DNA of 64,000 nt from Lachnospiraceae bacterium (GTDB lineage Bacteria > Bacillota > Clostridia > Lachnospirales > Lachnospiraceae), in contig JAILNS010000033.1 of assembly GCA_024691305.1 (NCBI GenBank), positions 1-64,000 of the forward strand, in the 5' to 3' direction. The notes below the pieces were generated by a model, which saw only the letters and a program-made list of their open reading frames with translations, did no database searches and was not told the DNA's origin. Of the stretch, positions 26,466-36,141 are shown one piece after another (within the stretch, counting starts at the first letter, position 1; every line of letters begins with the position of its first letter). The translations under genes were made by a program, and so were the position numbers.

Positions 26466-29129
26466 ATGCAGATAAACAGAGGCAGAGACAGTTTAATCGA
26501 TATTGAATATCTAACCCAGTTACAGGATAGTTTTTCACGTGCTGTAGGTGTGTATACTTATTGTCTCGATTCGGCCGGAGTTCCGGTCACAGAGGCAAGC
26601 GGCCCCAAGGAAGATGCGGAGCGTCTCATGGAGTACATATCCCCGGAGAGAGTCGCTGATATTTTTTACAGACTTACCTTAAGTAATATCGAGGATCAGG
26701 TCATAGAGGATACGCAGATCCCCAATGTCAAGTTCGGTCTTACCACAGTAAGAGTCAACGGACAGGCACTTCTTACCTGGGTTGTTTTCGGTGTGATCTC
26801 GGATTATGATCCGGAAGGTTATGTCGAAGAACCGATCACCGGTATATCTTCCGAAGTTACATTTGACAGATTTCAGGACGGACTGGACCTTATCCGTGAA
26901 ACATGTCTCTACCAGACCAGAGTCAGGATGCATGCGGTCAATGCGGAAGCTGAGAATCGCAGAAACAAGTATTCCGAACAGGAACTAAATGAAGCACTTA
27001 AGAGATCTGAGGTCATGACTTCCATCGTGCAGCTTATGGACAAGGATGAGATCGCAGAATCCATTGCCGTAAGTGCACTTAAGATTGTAGGTGAGTATCT
27101 GGGCCTAAGCAGTTCTCATATCTATATCACCAATATACATGACAATTCACTCATGGATATCATGGCAGAATGGTACGCTCCGGGTATGGTTCCCAGGTTT
27201 GATACGAGCCGTGATCTTCCGAGATATTCTTTTTTGTCAGGATCCAAACTGCAGGCGATATCGAGCGGTTCTACCGTTATCAATCCCAAGTGGCTTGAAG
27301 AAATGGAAATGCTCGGGATAAAGAGCATGGTGATAGTTCCGATCAAATCCTCCGACAGACCGGCGTATATGTATGCCTGCTATGATGAGTGTAACCGCGA
27401 CAGATACTGGAGCGTTGATGAGATCAATTTCCTGTCTGATGCAACCAGGATCGTTGAATCGATAATAGAGCGCAGACGTTATGAGATAAATATTGCAAGT
27501 TCGTTTGAAAGTGTAAGGGCTTCTCTTGATAATGTCGGTACTTCAGTCTATGTCAGGGACCTTCAGACAGGAACCCTGCAGTTTACCAACAAGACCATGA
27601 TCACTAACTTTACCTCCGAGGTTAAGTTTGACAAATCAGAGGACAGACCGCTTAAAAGGATATTTGAATCACAGATCCCTGAAGACAGTGACTCGGGAAG
27701 TCTTGAGATATATAACCCTCAGCGTGACGAATATTATGAACTGTATTATTCGCATATAATCTGGATGGGCAGCGCACCTTCACTCATGTGTGCGATCCTG
27801 GATGTCACCGAGAAAAAGAAAAATCAAAAGAAGATTGAGCAGCTGGCCTATACCGATTTCCTGACAGGACTCTACAACCGTATGTGCTGCGAAAGAGATC
27901 TTGCGAGACTAGTGGACGGTGCAGTCACGGAAAATAAGCATGGTGCGATTCTTTATCTGGATCTGGATGACTTCAAGCATATAAATGACGGTCTCGGACA
28001 TCAGTACGGCGATGTGCTTCTTCAGGCCATAGCTCACAGTTTTACCAGAGTACGCGGTGTCGAAGAGACCAGTTACAGAATGGGTGGAGACGAATTCGTC
28101 ATAGTGGTTCCGCCGGATTCATACTCGGATCTTGACCGTATCATCACTGATATCAAGGCAATATTCAACAGGCCATGGTTCTTAAAGGATGCAGATTATT
28201 ACTGTACGATGAGTATGGGTGTCGTATCATTCCCCGATGAAGGTACCCAGATACAGGATCTGATCAAAAAGGCCGACATTACGATGTACGAGGCCAAGAA
28301 GAGCGGCAAGAACAAGGTCGCTATATATAACCGTGATATGGACAGCCAATCGAGCAAACGTCTCGATATGGAAAAGAACATGAGAGAAGCCGGGAAAAAC
28401 GGATATGAAGAGTTCCTGGTCTACTATCAGCCGATCATGGATATACAGCTTGACGGAAGTCCCTGCGTTGGTGCAGAGGCTCTGGTAAGATGGGATTCAC
28501 CGTCGCTTGGATTCATTTCACCCGGAGATTTCATTCCTCTTGCCGAGTACCTCGGACTCATCATTCCGATAGGTGCACATGTCCTCCGTAAAGCCTGTGA
28601 GACCTGTAAGAAATGGAATGACAACGGGCATCCGAATTACAAGGTAAATGTGAACCTCTCAGTAGTTCAGCTGGTTCAGCCGGATATAGTCCAGATAGTA
28701 AGAACCACGGTTGAAGAGACAGGAATTAATCCTCATAACCTTACTTTGGAGGTTACGGAAAGTCTTGCTATCAACGATATGAACAAGATGAAGGAAGTCC
28801 TTGCTGCGATACGTGAAATAGGCTGCAGGATCGCACTTGACGACTTCGGTACCGGTTATTCATCGCTTAACCATATAAGAGAACTTCCCATAGATGTCAT
28901 CAAAGTCGATCAGAGTTTCGTAAGGGAACTTGCTAGCGATGCTTATTCACAGGCATTTGTAAGATATATATCACAGCTTGCGTCAATGATAGGCATGAGC
29001 ATATGTGTGGAGGGAATAGAGACTTCACAGCAATTTGAAGTTTTATCGGACATGGATGTCCGTATGGTGCAGGGGTACTACTTCAGCAGACCTTTGCCGC
29101 AGAATAAATTTGAGGAGAAATATATCTGA
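26466..29129 (+). CDS. PocR-GAF-PAS-GGDEF-EAL dual c-di-GMP protein
   Basis: An 887-aa cytoplasmic protein without membrane helices. Residues about 10-150 resemble the PocR ligand-binding domain (DIEYLTQLQDSFSRAVGVYT), though without its usual cysteines. A GAF domain lies near 180-340, a PAS-like one near 345-455. The cyclase domain keeps SYRMGGDEFVIV; the RxxD inhibition site five residues before it is absent (GVEE). The EAL domain keeps GAEALVRW, NLSVVQL, TLEVTES, LDDFGTGYSSL, IKVDQSF, CVEGIET and QGYYFSRP, so it looks active as a phosphodiesterase. It starts 1 base after guaB without an RBS, and its TGA overlaps the next ATG. The setting in a purine operon suggests a link to GTP or IMP supply. 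Confidence 0.92.
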   Translation: MQINRGRDSLIDIEYLTQLQDSFSRAVGVYTYCLDSAGVPVTEASGPKEDAERLMEYISPERVADIFYRLTLSNIEDQVIEDTQIPNVKFGLTTVRVNGQALLTWVVFGVISDYDPEGYVEEPITGISSEVTFDRFQDGLDLIRETCLYQTRVRMHAVNAEAENRRNKYSEQELNEALKRSEVMTSIVQLMDKDEIAESIAVSALKIVGEYLGLSSSHIYITNIHDNSLMDIMAEWYAPGMVPRFDTSRDLPRYSFLSGSKLQAISSGSTVINPKWLEEMEMLGIKSMVIVPIKSSDRPAYMYACYDECNRDRYWSVDEINFLSDATRIVESIIERRRYEINIASSFESVRASLDNVGTSVYVRDLQTGTLQFTNKTMITNFTSEVKFDKSEDRPLKRIFESQIPEDSDSGSLEIYNPQRDEYYELYYSHIIWMGSAPSLMCAILDVTEKKKNQKKIEQLAYTDFLTGLYNRMCCERDLARLVDGAVTENKHGAILYLDLDDFKHINDGLGHQYGDVLLQAIAHSFTRVRGVEETSYRMGGDEFVIVVPPDSYSDLDRIITDIKAIFNRPWFLKDADYYCTMSMGVVSFPDEGTQIQDLIKKADITMYEAKKSGKNKVAIYNRDMDSQSSKRLDMEKNMREAGKNGYEEFLVYYQPIMDIQLDGSPCVGAEALVRWDSPSLGFISPGDFIPLAEYLGLIIPIGAHVLRKACETCKKWNDNGHPNYKVNVNLSVVQLVQPDIVQIVRTTVEETGINPHNLTLEVTESLAINDMNKMKEVLAAIREIGCRIALDDFGTGYSSLNHIRELPIDVIKVDQSFVRELASDAYSQAFVRYISQLASMIGMSICVEGIETSQQFEVLSDMDVRMVQGYYFSRPLPQNKFEEKYI

Positions 29130-29839
29130 TGAACAAGACAAACGTGTATGATTACCTGAGTAAAAACTCATATCCCGGAAGAGGAGTCCTGATAGGAAGG
29201 TCAGCCGATTCCAAATATGCAGTGACCGCATATTTTATCATGGGAAGAAGCGTTAACAGCAGAAACAGGATCTTTATTGAAGACGGAAAAGGAATACGTA
29301 CCGAAGCATTCGATCCCGCACTGCTTACCGACCCGAGCCTTATAATCTACTCTCCCGTAAGAGTTTATACTACATCCACGATCGTAACCAACGGCGATCA
29401 GACAGATACCGTATTTGACGGGATCGCTGACGGAATGAGCTTTGAACAGAGCTTAAGAAGCCGTGAATACGAGCCCGATGGACCGAACTATACGCCTAGG
29501 ATATCAGGTGTTATGCATGTGGATAACGGTTCATATGACTATGAAATGTCCATTTTAAAGAGTAACGGCGATGCATCGGGATGTGACAGATATACTTATA
29601 CATATGAAAATCCGATAGCCGGTGAAGGCAGGATCATACATACATATATGGGCGACGGCGATCCGCTTCCGAGTTTTGAGGGAGAGCCTGTACGTGTTGA
29701 ATTAAGCGATGATATCGATGCCATGACGGAAAAGTTATGGAACGCACTTAACGAAGACAACAAGGTATCGCTTTTTGTAAGATTCATAAATATCGCAGAC
29801 GGCACTTACGAAAGCCGCATCGTTAACCGACATAAATAA
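29129..29839 (+). CDS. IMP cyclohydrolase, PurO type
   Basis: Closes the ring of FAICAR to give IMP, the last de novo purine step. The sequence matches the archaeal-type PurO family also found in Clostridia: NSYPGRGVLIGRSADSKYAV near the start, AYFIMGRSVNSRNRIF, then YTPRISGVMHV and FVRFINIADGTYESRIVN at the end. At 236 aa it is a normal length for this family and unrelated to the MGS-type PurH N-terminus. Its ATG overlaps the TGA of the GGDEF-EAL gene. The partner transformylase follows 19 bp later. Confidence 0.88.
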   Translation: MNKTNVYDYLSKNSYPGRGVLIGRSADSKYAVTAYFIMGRSVNSRNRIFIEDGKGIRTEAFDPALLTDPSLIIYSPVRVYTTSTIVTNGDQTDTVFDGIADGMSFEQSLRSREYEPDGPNYTPRISGVMHVDNGSYDYEMSILKSNGDASGCDRYTYTYENPIAGEGRIIHTYMGDGDPLPSFEGEPVRVELSDDIDAMTEKLWNALNEDNKVSLFVRFINIADGTYESRIVNRHK

Positions 29840-29858
29840 AGTTAGGAGATCACAGGTA

Positions 29859-31037
29859 ATGAATGAACTTGAGTTAAAATACGGCTGTAACCCCAATCAG
29901 AAGCCGTCCAGAGTATATATGGAAGACGGATCAGATCTTCCTGTGACCGTCTTAAACGGTCGTCCGGGATACATCAATCTCCTGGATGCATTAAACGGAT
30001 ATCAGCTGGTAAAGGAACTTAAGGTTGCTACAGGACTTCCCGCTGCGACCAGTTTTAAGCATGTATCACCCGCCGGTGCAGCTGTGGGACAGCCACTTAG
30101 TGATGTGGAAAAGAAGATATACTGGGTAGCCCCCGATGCTGACTTAAGTCCCCTTGCATGTGCTTATGCCAGAGCAAGAGGCGCCGACAGAATGAGTTCT
30201 TTCGGTGACTTCATATCTTTATCCGATGTATGTGATCTTTCGACCGCAATGCTCATAAAGCCCGAGGTTTCGGATGGCGTGATCGCACCCGGATATACAG
30301 ACGAAGCACTTCAGATATTATCTGCCAAGAAAAAAGGCAATTACTGTGTGCTGCAGATCGATGAAAACTATACCCCTGCTCCGATAGAGCGTAAGCAGGT
30401 ATACGGAGTTACTTTTGAGCAGGGCAGAAATGAATTAAAGATAGATGATGAACTGTTCTCTAACGTTGTCACAAAGAACAAGGAGATCACATCTCAGGCC
30501 CGTATAGACATGGCTATAGCGATGATCACCCTTAAATATACCCAGTCCAATTCCGTATGCTATGTAAAAGACGGACAGGCGATAGGTATAGGAGCAGGGC
30601 AGCAGTCGAGGATACATTGTACCAGACTTGCAGGTTCCAAGGCCGATAACTGGTTCTTAAGACAGTCTCCGCAGGTACTCGGTCTTCAGTTCGTAGATTC
30701 GATCGGACGTGCGGACCGCGATAATGCGATAGACTTATACATCGGCGAGGAATATATGGATGTGCTTGGGGATGATGTATGGCAGAAAACCTTCAAGGTA
30801 CGTCCCGAAGTGTTCGACCGTGAAGCCAAAAGAGCATGGCTCGATAAAATGACAGATGTTACGCTTGGCTCCGACGCGTTCTTCCCGTTTGGTGATAACG
30901 TAGAAAGGGCACATAAGAGCGGTGTTAAGTACATAGCACAGCCCGGAGGATCGGTAAGAGATGACAATGTCATAGAGACAGCTGATAAGTACGATATGGT
31001 AATGTGCTTTACAGGCATAAGGCTTTTCCATCATTAA
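29859..31037 (+). CDS. Stand-alone AICAR transformylase
   Basis: Formylates AICAR to FAICAR with 10-formyl-tetrahydrofolate. The protein (392 aa) corresponds to the C-terminal half of bifunctional PurH: KYGCNPNQKPSRVYM, LPAATSFKHVSPAGAAVG with the catalytic Lys-His, AYARARGADRMSSFGDFISL, YTQSNSVCYVKDGQAIGIGA, AFFPFGDNVERA and KYIAQPGGSVRDD. The IMP cyclohydrolase half is missing and is supplied by the upstream PurO-type protein. AGGAG lies 12 nt before the ATG. The pair replaces one bifunctional enzyme by two unrelated parts. Confidence 0.92.
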   Translation: MNELELKYGCNPNQKPSRVYMEDGSDLPVTVLNGRPGYINLLDALNGYQLVKELKVATGLPAATSFKHVSPAGAAVGQPLSDVEKKIYWVAPDADLSPLACAYARARGADRMSSFGDFISLSDVCDLSTAMLIKPEVSDGVIAPGYTDEALQILSAKKKGNYCVLQIDENYTPAPIERKQVYGVTFEQGRNELKIDDELFSNVVTKNKEITSQARIDMAIAMITLKYTQSNSVCYVKDGQAIGIGAGQQSRIHCTRLAGSKADNWFLRQSPQVLGLQFVDSIGRADRDNAIDLYIGEEYMDVLGDDVWQKTFKVRPEVFDREAKRAWLDKMTDVTLGSDAFFPFGDNVERAHKSGVKYIAQPGGSVRDDNVIETADKYDMVMCFTGIRLFHH

Positions 31038-31056
31038 TAAGACAGGGTAGAAAGAT

Positions 31057-32775
31057 ATGAGCGATATTGAATCAAAAGAAATGACCGAAGAAGTAAAAGA
31101 ACAGTCCGATTCCCGTAATTTCATACAGAGGATGATAGATGAGGATCTTAAGGAAGGCGTTTACGATACCGTAAATACGCGTTTTCCTCCCGAACCCAAC
31201 GGATATCTGCATATAGGACATGCCAAGAGTATCCTCCTAAATTACGGTCTTGCAAAAGAGTATGGCGGGAAGTTTAACTTACGTTTTGATGATACTAATC
31301 CCACCAAGGAAAAGACTGAGTTTGTTGAGTCCATCAAGGCCGATGTTCAGTGGCTGGGTGCGGATTTTGAAGACAGGCTTTTCTTTGCATCCGATTATTT
31401 TGACAAGATGTATGAAGGCGCTGTCACGCTGATCAAGCGCGGAAAGGCATATGTATCGGATCTTACAGCAGACGAGATCAAAGAGTACAGAGGAACCCTG
31501 ACCGAGCCCGGTAAGGAAGATCCGTCAAGAAACCGCAGCATTGAGGAGAATCTTGAACTCTTCGAGAAAATGAAAAACGGTGAGTTTGCGGATGGTGAAA
31601 AAACCCTTCGTGCAAAGATCGATATGGCTGCAGCAAACATAAATATGCGTGATCCGATCATATACCGTGTCGCACATATGACTCATCACAATACAGGAGA
31701 TAAATGGTGCATATATCCGATGTATGACTATGCACATCCGATAGAAGATGCGATAGAGGGTATCACAAATTCCATATGTACCCTTGAATTTGAAGATCAC
31801 AGACCTCTGTATGACTGGGTTCTTATTGAGACCGGATACAAGAATGCTCCCAATGAAGCTCCCAAGCAGACAGAGTTTGCCAAGATGTATTTGACCAATG
31901 TGGTCACCGGTAAGAGATATATCAAGAAACTCGTAGAAGACGGCATTGTGGACGGATGGGACGATCCCAGACTTGTATCCATTGCAGCTCTTAGAAGACG
32001 CGGGTTTACCCCCGAATCCATCAGGATGTTCGTTGAACTGTGCGGTGTATCCAAGGCCAATGCTTCAGCCGAATATTCAATGCTTGAGTACTGTATACGT
32101 GAAGACTTAAAGGTCAAAAGACCAAGAGTCATGGCTGTGCTCGATCCCGTGAAGCTCATCATAGACAACTATCCCGAGGGTCAGACCGAAGAACTCGATG
32201 TACCTAATAACCTGGAGAATGAAAGCCTTGGAATGCGTAAGGTACCTTTTAGCAGGGAACTCTACATCGACAGAGAGGATTTCATGGAAGAACCTCCGAA
32301 GAAGTATTTCAGACTCTTCCCCGGAAACGAGGTTCGTCTGATGAATGCTTATTTTGCAACTTGCACATCTTATGAAAAAGACGAAACCGGCAAAGTTACG
32401 GTGATTCATTGTACTTATGATCCCGAGTCCCGTGGCGGTAATTCACCCGACGGACGTAAGGTAAAGGGTACAATCCACTGGGTAAATGCACCTACGGCAC
32501 TTAAATGCAAGGTGCGTCTGTACGAGAATATAATAGACGAAGAAAAGGGCGTATATAACGAGGACGGAAGTCTTAACTTAAATCCCAATTCTCTCGTAGA
32601 ACTTGATGAGTGCTATGTTGAGCCTTCGCTTAAGGAGGCTAAGGCATATGAGAGCTTCCAGTTTGTGAGACAGGGATTCTTTACCGTGGATTATAAGGAC
32701 TCAAAGCCCGGCGAACCTGTGTTTAACAGGATCGTATCGCTTAAGAGTTCGTTTGTACTGCCCAAAAAAGATTGA
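31057..32775 (+). CDS. glnS: Glutaminyl-tRNA synthetase
   Basis: A class I synthetase (572 aa) charging tRNA-Gln directly. It has the HIGH signature in [33 protein letters not shown] and the GlnRS-specific [18 protein letters not shown]. At the KMSKS position, where MSKRKL is usual, the sequence is [15 protein letters not shown], followed by [20 protein letters not shown]. The C-terminal two-barrel anticodon domain begins near 345 ([13 protein letters not shown]). A motif that has lost Met-Ser but keeps Lys-Arg may be a lineage variant. RBS is weak. Its presence makes GatCAB unnecessary for Gln-tRNA. Confidence 0.95.
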   Translation: MSDIESKEMTEEVKEQSDSRNFIQRMIDEDLKEGVYDTVNTRFPPEPNGYLHIGHAKSILLNYGLAKEYGGKFNLRFDDTNPTKEKTEFVESIKADVQWLGADFEDRLFFASDYFDKMYEGAVTLIKRGKAYVSDLTADEIKEYRGTLTEPGKEDPSRNRSIEENLELFEKMKNGEFADGEKTLRAKIDMAAANINMRDPIIYRVAHMTHHNTGDKWCIYPMYDYAHPIEDAIEGITNSICTLEFEDHRPLYDWVLIETGYKNAPNEAPKQTEFAKMYLTNVVTGKRYIKKLVEDGIVDGWDDPRLVSIAALRRRGFTPESIRMFVELCGVSKANASAEYSMLEYCIREDLKVKRPRVMAVLDPVKLIIDNYPEGQTEELDVPNNLENESLGMRKVPFSRELYIDREDFMEEPPKKYFRLFPGNEVRLMNAYFATCTSYEKDETGKVTVIHCTYDPESRGGNSPDGRKVKGTIHWVNAPTALKCKVRLYENIIDEEKGVYNEDGSLNLNPNSLVELDECYVEPSLKEAKAYESFQFVRQGFFTVDYKDSKPGEPVFNRIVSLKSSFVLPKKD

Positions 32776-32798
32776 TTTAGCCATCAGGAGGCATAAAA

Positions 32799-33665
32799 AT
32801 GGGACTTTTATCAGGACTTGGCGGATTTGGGTTAGATGGCTTGGAAGGCATGAAGTTATATGAGGATCCTTCAAAGGAATCCAACGCAGCTAAAGAAGGA
32901 ACTTCAGGTGAAAACGGAACCCCGGAAGCCAATAAGGTAAGTGAAGCGGATTTTATTTTTGAGAAATCATATACATGTCCCGCTTGTGATAAGGAATTTA
33001 AGAACCTTAGCGTAAAAGCAAACAGGGCGCGCCTTAAAGAGATAGATACGGATCTAAGACCGGTATATGAGCAGATAGAACCGCTTAAATATGATGTTGT
33101 AATGTGTCCTCACTGCGGATGTGCGGCAATTGGCAGATACTGGAACGGCCTTACCGATAACCAGCGTAAACTCATCAAGGCAAATATATCGGCTAAATTT
33201 ACACCGAAGCAGAGGAAGGGCGAACTGTATTCGTATGATGAAGCACTTGAGCGTTATCAGGTAGCTCTTGCAAATGCCATGGTAAAGCGTGTAAAAGCTT
33301 CGGAAAAGGCTTATATATGCTTAAGAGCAGGGTGGCTTTTAAGAAGCAAGGCAGAAAGCCTGGACAGTTCCGTGGCGGGATATGCGGATGAATTAAAAAA
33401 AGCCAAAGATATGGAAGATGAGTTCCTTCAAAATGCGCTTGAAGGCTTTATCACTGCCAGGGAAAGCGAATTATTCCCTATCTGCGGAATGGATGAGATG
33501 ACAGTAGATTACCTGATAGCGGCACTTTCCGTAAGATTCGGTAAATACGATCAGGCCTCCAAACTTGTAGGTTCGCTTCTTACCAACAGAAATCTGAGTG
33601 CCAGGATGAAAGACAAGACCCTGCAGCTTAAAGAGGCGATAGTAAATGCAAAATCCGGTAAGTAA
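32799..33665 (+). CDS. DUF2225 protein with two CxxC pairs
   Basis: A 288-aa cytoplasmic protein of unknown role. After a Gly-rich start and a low-complexity stretch it has YTCPACDKEFKNLSVKANRA (about residue 60) and VMCPHCGCAAIGRYWNGLTD (about 105), the DUF2225 pattern of a zinc-ribbon-like domain. The C-terminal half is helical and TPR-like (YDEALERYQVALANAMVKRV, ALSVRFGKYDQASKLVGSLL). RBS AGGAGG is ideal. It is the last gene before a strong terminator. Confidence 0.82.
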   Translation: MGLLSGLGGFGLDGLEGMKLYEDPSKESNAAKEGTSGENGTPEANKVSEADFIFEKSYTCPACDKEFKNLSVKANRARLKEIDTDLRPVYEQIEPLKYDVVMCPHCGCAAIGRYWNGLTDNQRKLIKANISAKFTPKQRKGELYSYDEALERYQVALANAMVKRVKASEKAYICLRAGWLLRSKAESLDSSVAGYADELKKAKDMEDEFLQNALEGFITARESELFPICGMDEMTVDYLIAALSVRFGKYDQASKLVGSLLTNRNLSARMKDKTLQLKEAIVNAKSGK

Positions 33666-33713
33666 GGCTGCAGAGCCGGCATACGGGTACCTATGAAATT
33701 ATGATAAGCAATA

Positions 33714-33738
33714 AAAACCGGGCTATAAGCCCGGTTTT
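33714..33738. terminator. Bidirectional terminator between DUF2225 gene and YtxH-like gene
   Basis: A perfect 10-bp stem, AAAACCGGGC and GCCCGGTTTT, with a 5-nt loop. A run of A on the left and T on the right lets it end transcription from both sides of this convergent pair. Confidence 0.92.
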
Positions 33739-33795
33739 GTCTGTTCAATATAGTTTAGTTGCGATATATGCCCGACTACACGGAATGCGTGAGGT

Positions 33796-34329
33796 TTATG
33801 CTTCGTCGTTAAAGAATTCTTCGCTTACGGTACCGCCTATGGTCTTACCTGCGTCTGAAGCGTCGATCTTATCGGCAACAAGGCCGGGTTCAAATGAATC
33901 TGCGGCATCCTTTGCAGCGTCAGCAGCGTCTTCAGCAACATCCTTTACAGCGTCTGTAGCATCCTCAGCTACGTCCTTTACAGCATCTGCGGCATCCTCA
34001 GCAGCGTCTGCGACATCGTCTTTGGCTTCCGCAAGGCTTTCTTTTGCCTTGGAGGTTACATTAGAAACGGTTTCCTTTATGCTTGATACAGCGCCTGAAG
34101 CAGCCTCTTTGATGCTTTCGGCTGTTGAATTAAGATCTACATAAGAGCGTTCCTTGTTAAAGTACTCAGATGCATCCGAAGTTACTTTATCTTTGATCTT
34201 TACGGCATTTTCAACAGGAGACTTGGTATCGTCTATAACACCTTCCTGCTTAAAATACATGTAGGTTCCGAGTGCAGCTCCTGCAAGTATACTGCTTGTA
34301 AGAAGAACCTTTCCGAATCCCTTTGCCAT
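33796..34329 (-). CDS. YtxH-like protein with LEA-type amphipathic repeats
   Basis: A 177-aa protein. The first 25 residues contain one hydrophobic helix (KVLLTSSILAGAALGTYMYF), typical of YtxH-type stress proteins. From about residue 90 to 150 there are degenerate 11-residue repeats (KDDVADAAEDA, ADAVKDVAEDA, TDAVKDVAEDA, ADAAKDAADS) made of Ala, Asp, Lys and Val, as in LEA and perilipin-like amphipathic helices. A membrane- or envelope-stress role is plausible but unproven. It follows a TetR gene by 27 bp on the same strand, so the regulator probably controls it. Confidence 0.78.
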   Translation of the reverse strand: MAKGFGKVLLTSSILAGAALGTYMYFKQEGVIDDTKSPVENAVKIKDKVTSDASEYFNKERSYVDLNSTAESIKEAASGAVSSIKETVSNVTSKAKESLAEAKDDVADAAEDAADAVKDVAEDATDAVKDVAEDAADAAKDAADSFEPGLVADKIDASDAGKTIGGTVSEEFFNDEA

Positions 34330-34356
34330 GACTAATGATCTCCTTTCATGTTAGAA

Positions 34357-34956
34357 CTAATAACATATGTTTTTTAACATTTTAATATACTTTACACCCT
34401 CATTATAATAATGATCCGGGTTAAAATTCGTTGTCTGTAACTGCTCATCCATGATCGCTTTTAATGTAGCCTGAAGCACTACATGTATCTGAGCGGGATC
34501 GGCTTCTTTGCGAAACTTTGAGGGATCGACTTTTCCGAGCATGTTATCGTAGAGTCCTTGAAGTTCTTCCCTTAAGTTTGAAGTTTTCTCGATCGCATCC
34601 TCATCTGTTTCCGTAAGGCTTCTGTCAATGAACATCTGCATATAGGGGTATGTTCTCATGACATTTCTCTTAGCGATCTCGGCATCCTGCATGATGTTGA
34701 AATAATCGGTTTCACTTTCCGGAAGGCTGCTCTTTAACTCTAAGGTAAAGAATCTCACACAGTAATCATAGAGAAATTCATACAGGTTTAATTTGGAGCC
34801 GAAATAGTGAAATAATAAGCCCTTGCTGATAGATGCTTCGCGTACGATATCATCCGTAGAGCAGTGTTTGTAGCCGTTTTCCCCAAATACCTTGAGCGCG
34901 GCATTGATCATACGGTCCTGCTTATCTTTTTTTAGATCAAAGAACTTTTCATTCAT
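34357..34956 (-). CDS. TetR family transcriptional regulator
   Basis: A 199-aa regulator. The N-terminal helix-turn-helix is clear: RMINAALKVFGENGYKHCST then DDIVREASISKGLLFHYFGS, followed by KLNLYEFLYDYCVRFF. The C-terminal ligand domain is divergent, so the effector is unknown. It is the first gene of a two-gene unit with the YtxH-like gene. A candidate operator (35034-35052) lies about 80 bp upstream, so autoregulation is likely. Confidence 0.92.
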   Translation of the reverse strand: MNEKFFDLKKDKQDRMINAALKVFGENGYKHCSTDDIVREASISKGLLFHYFGSKLNLYEFLYDYCVRFFTLELKSSLPESETDYFNIMQDAEIAKRNVMRTYPYMQMFIDRSLTETDEDAIEKTSNLREELQGLYDNMLGKVDPSKFRKEADPAQIHVVLQATLKAIMDEQLQTTNFNPDHYYNEGVKYIKMLKNICY

Positions 34957-35033
34957 AAATTTATATCCTTAATATCCGTAAACCTGTACTTCCGAACCGG
35001 TTTTTTCCGTATCATTCTCTGCTTACGGACTAA

Positions 35034-35052
35034 TTTGACCAAATCGGTCGAA
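35034..35052. promoter_or_regulatory. Candidate TetR operator
   Basis: An imperfect palindrome, TTTGACC-AAATC-GGTCGAA, in the gap between the divergent tetR and DUF6062 genes. Spacing and symmetry fit TetR-type sites; binding is inferred. Confidence 0.45.
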
Positions 35053-35221
35053 ATCTACTATATCATAGTGAAAAATGGGCTTCAAGTATGAATTTTAGGG
35101 AGGTGTGAGTACGCCACAAGATGTTGTGGACTTCCCGAAATCATAGTACAATTAAAATAAATTTTGTGGAATTAGACAATCTTTGACATCAATATTTAGT
35201 AAGAAATGACGAGGAGAGAAT

Positions 35222-35986
35222 ATGGCAAAAGAAAAATTGTATACCATACCGCTTAATGATGCGGTAAATGCACATGACGAGTGCCCGTTTTGTTATATCG
35301 AACGCAATATCGAGCAGGATCTTATGGATTTTGTATTAGGATCCGGAAGCAGTTACATGGAAGCAGACGTAAGAGATATGACAGACCGTGCAGGGTTTTG
35401 CCGTGCACATTTTAAGAAGATGTTTGATTACGGAAATACACTTGGCAATGCCTGGATACTTAAGACTCATTACATGCGCACTATCGATGAGATGAAGAAG
35501 CAGTTTAATTCATACGGACCGGCCAAAATATCCTTAAAAAACAGGCTCATGGGTTCTGCCACCAGGTCAAACTCTGTAAGTGCATGGATTGCCGAGAGAG
35601 ACAACAGCTGCTATATATGCAACCATTTTGCGGAAGAATACGACAGATACTTAGATACATTCATGACGATGTATGACAGGGATGCTGATTTTAAGAAAAG
35701 GATAACCGAGTCCAAGGGCTTCTGTCTGACACACTTCGGAGATCTGTGCGAGTATGCTGAACTTCATCTTAAGGACTCCGACAAAAAAGAATTCTTCGCA
35801 TCCATGTTCAAACTCATGGAGGATAATATGGAGCGTATCAGTGAAGATGTTGCGTGGATGGTCGAGAAGTTTGATTATCGCAATAAGGATGCGGACTGGA
35901 AGAATTCGAGGGATGCGATACAGAGGGGGATGCAGAAACTCAAAGGAGGCTACCCCGCAGATCCTGTATACAAGCAGGCTAAGTAA
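35222..35986 (+). CDS. DUF6062-like cysteine/histidine-rich protein
   Basis: A 254-aa cytoplasmic protein built of two similar halves, each with a CxxC and then an FCxxHF motif: ECPFCYIERN with GFCRAHFKKM, then CYICNHFAEEY with GFCLTHFGDL. Eight ligands suggest two metal sites, probably zinc. The start KEKLYTIPLNDAV and GSSYMEADVRDMTDRAG fit what I recall as DUF6062 in Lachnospiraceae. Function unknown. A GAGGAGAG RBS precedes the ATG. It is transcribed away from tetR and could be under the same operator. Confidence 0.78.
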   Translation: MAKEKLYTIPLNDAVNAHDECPFCYIERNIEQDLMDFVLGSGSSYMEADVRDMTDRAGFCRAHFKKMFDYGNTLGNAWILKTHYMRTIDEMKKQFNSYGPAKISLKNRLMGSATRSNSVSAWIAERDNSCYICNHFAEEYDRYLDTFMTMYDRDADFKKRITESKGFCLTHFGDLCEYAELHLKDSDKKEFFASMFKLMEDNMERISEDVAWMVEKFDYRNKDADWKNSRDAIQRGMQKLKGGYPADPVYKQAK

Positions 35987-36001
35987 ATTTGTGTGTAAAG
36001 A

Positions 36002-36141
36002 ATAGGATAGCGGAGATACTTCCATCGCAGGCACGCTCTCGCTGCTCACGCCTCGCAGCGGATGCCGGGCTCGAAAATACCTCGCCGGGCACCGGCGGGC
36101 GTGAAAGCACCTGCTTACGGAAATATCTCCGCTATCCTTAT
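36002..36141 (+). repeat. Long hairpin repeat, copy D
   Basis: The segment 36005-36137 (133 bp) is identical by eye to copy E 724 bp away. Arms GGATAGCGGAGATAC and TATCTCCGCTATCC enclose the shared core GCAGGCACGCTCTCGCTGCT ... GCCGGGCTCGAAAATACCTC ... GCACCTGC. It follows the DUF6062 gene by about 15 bp. Confidence 0.9.
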
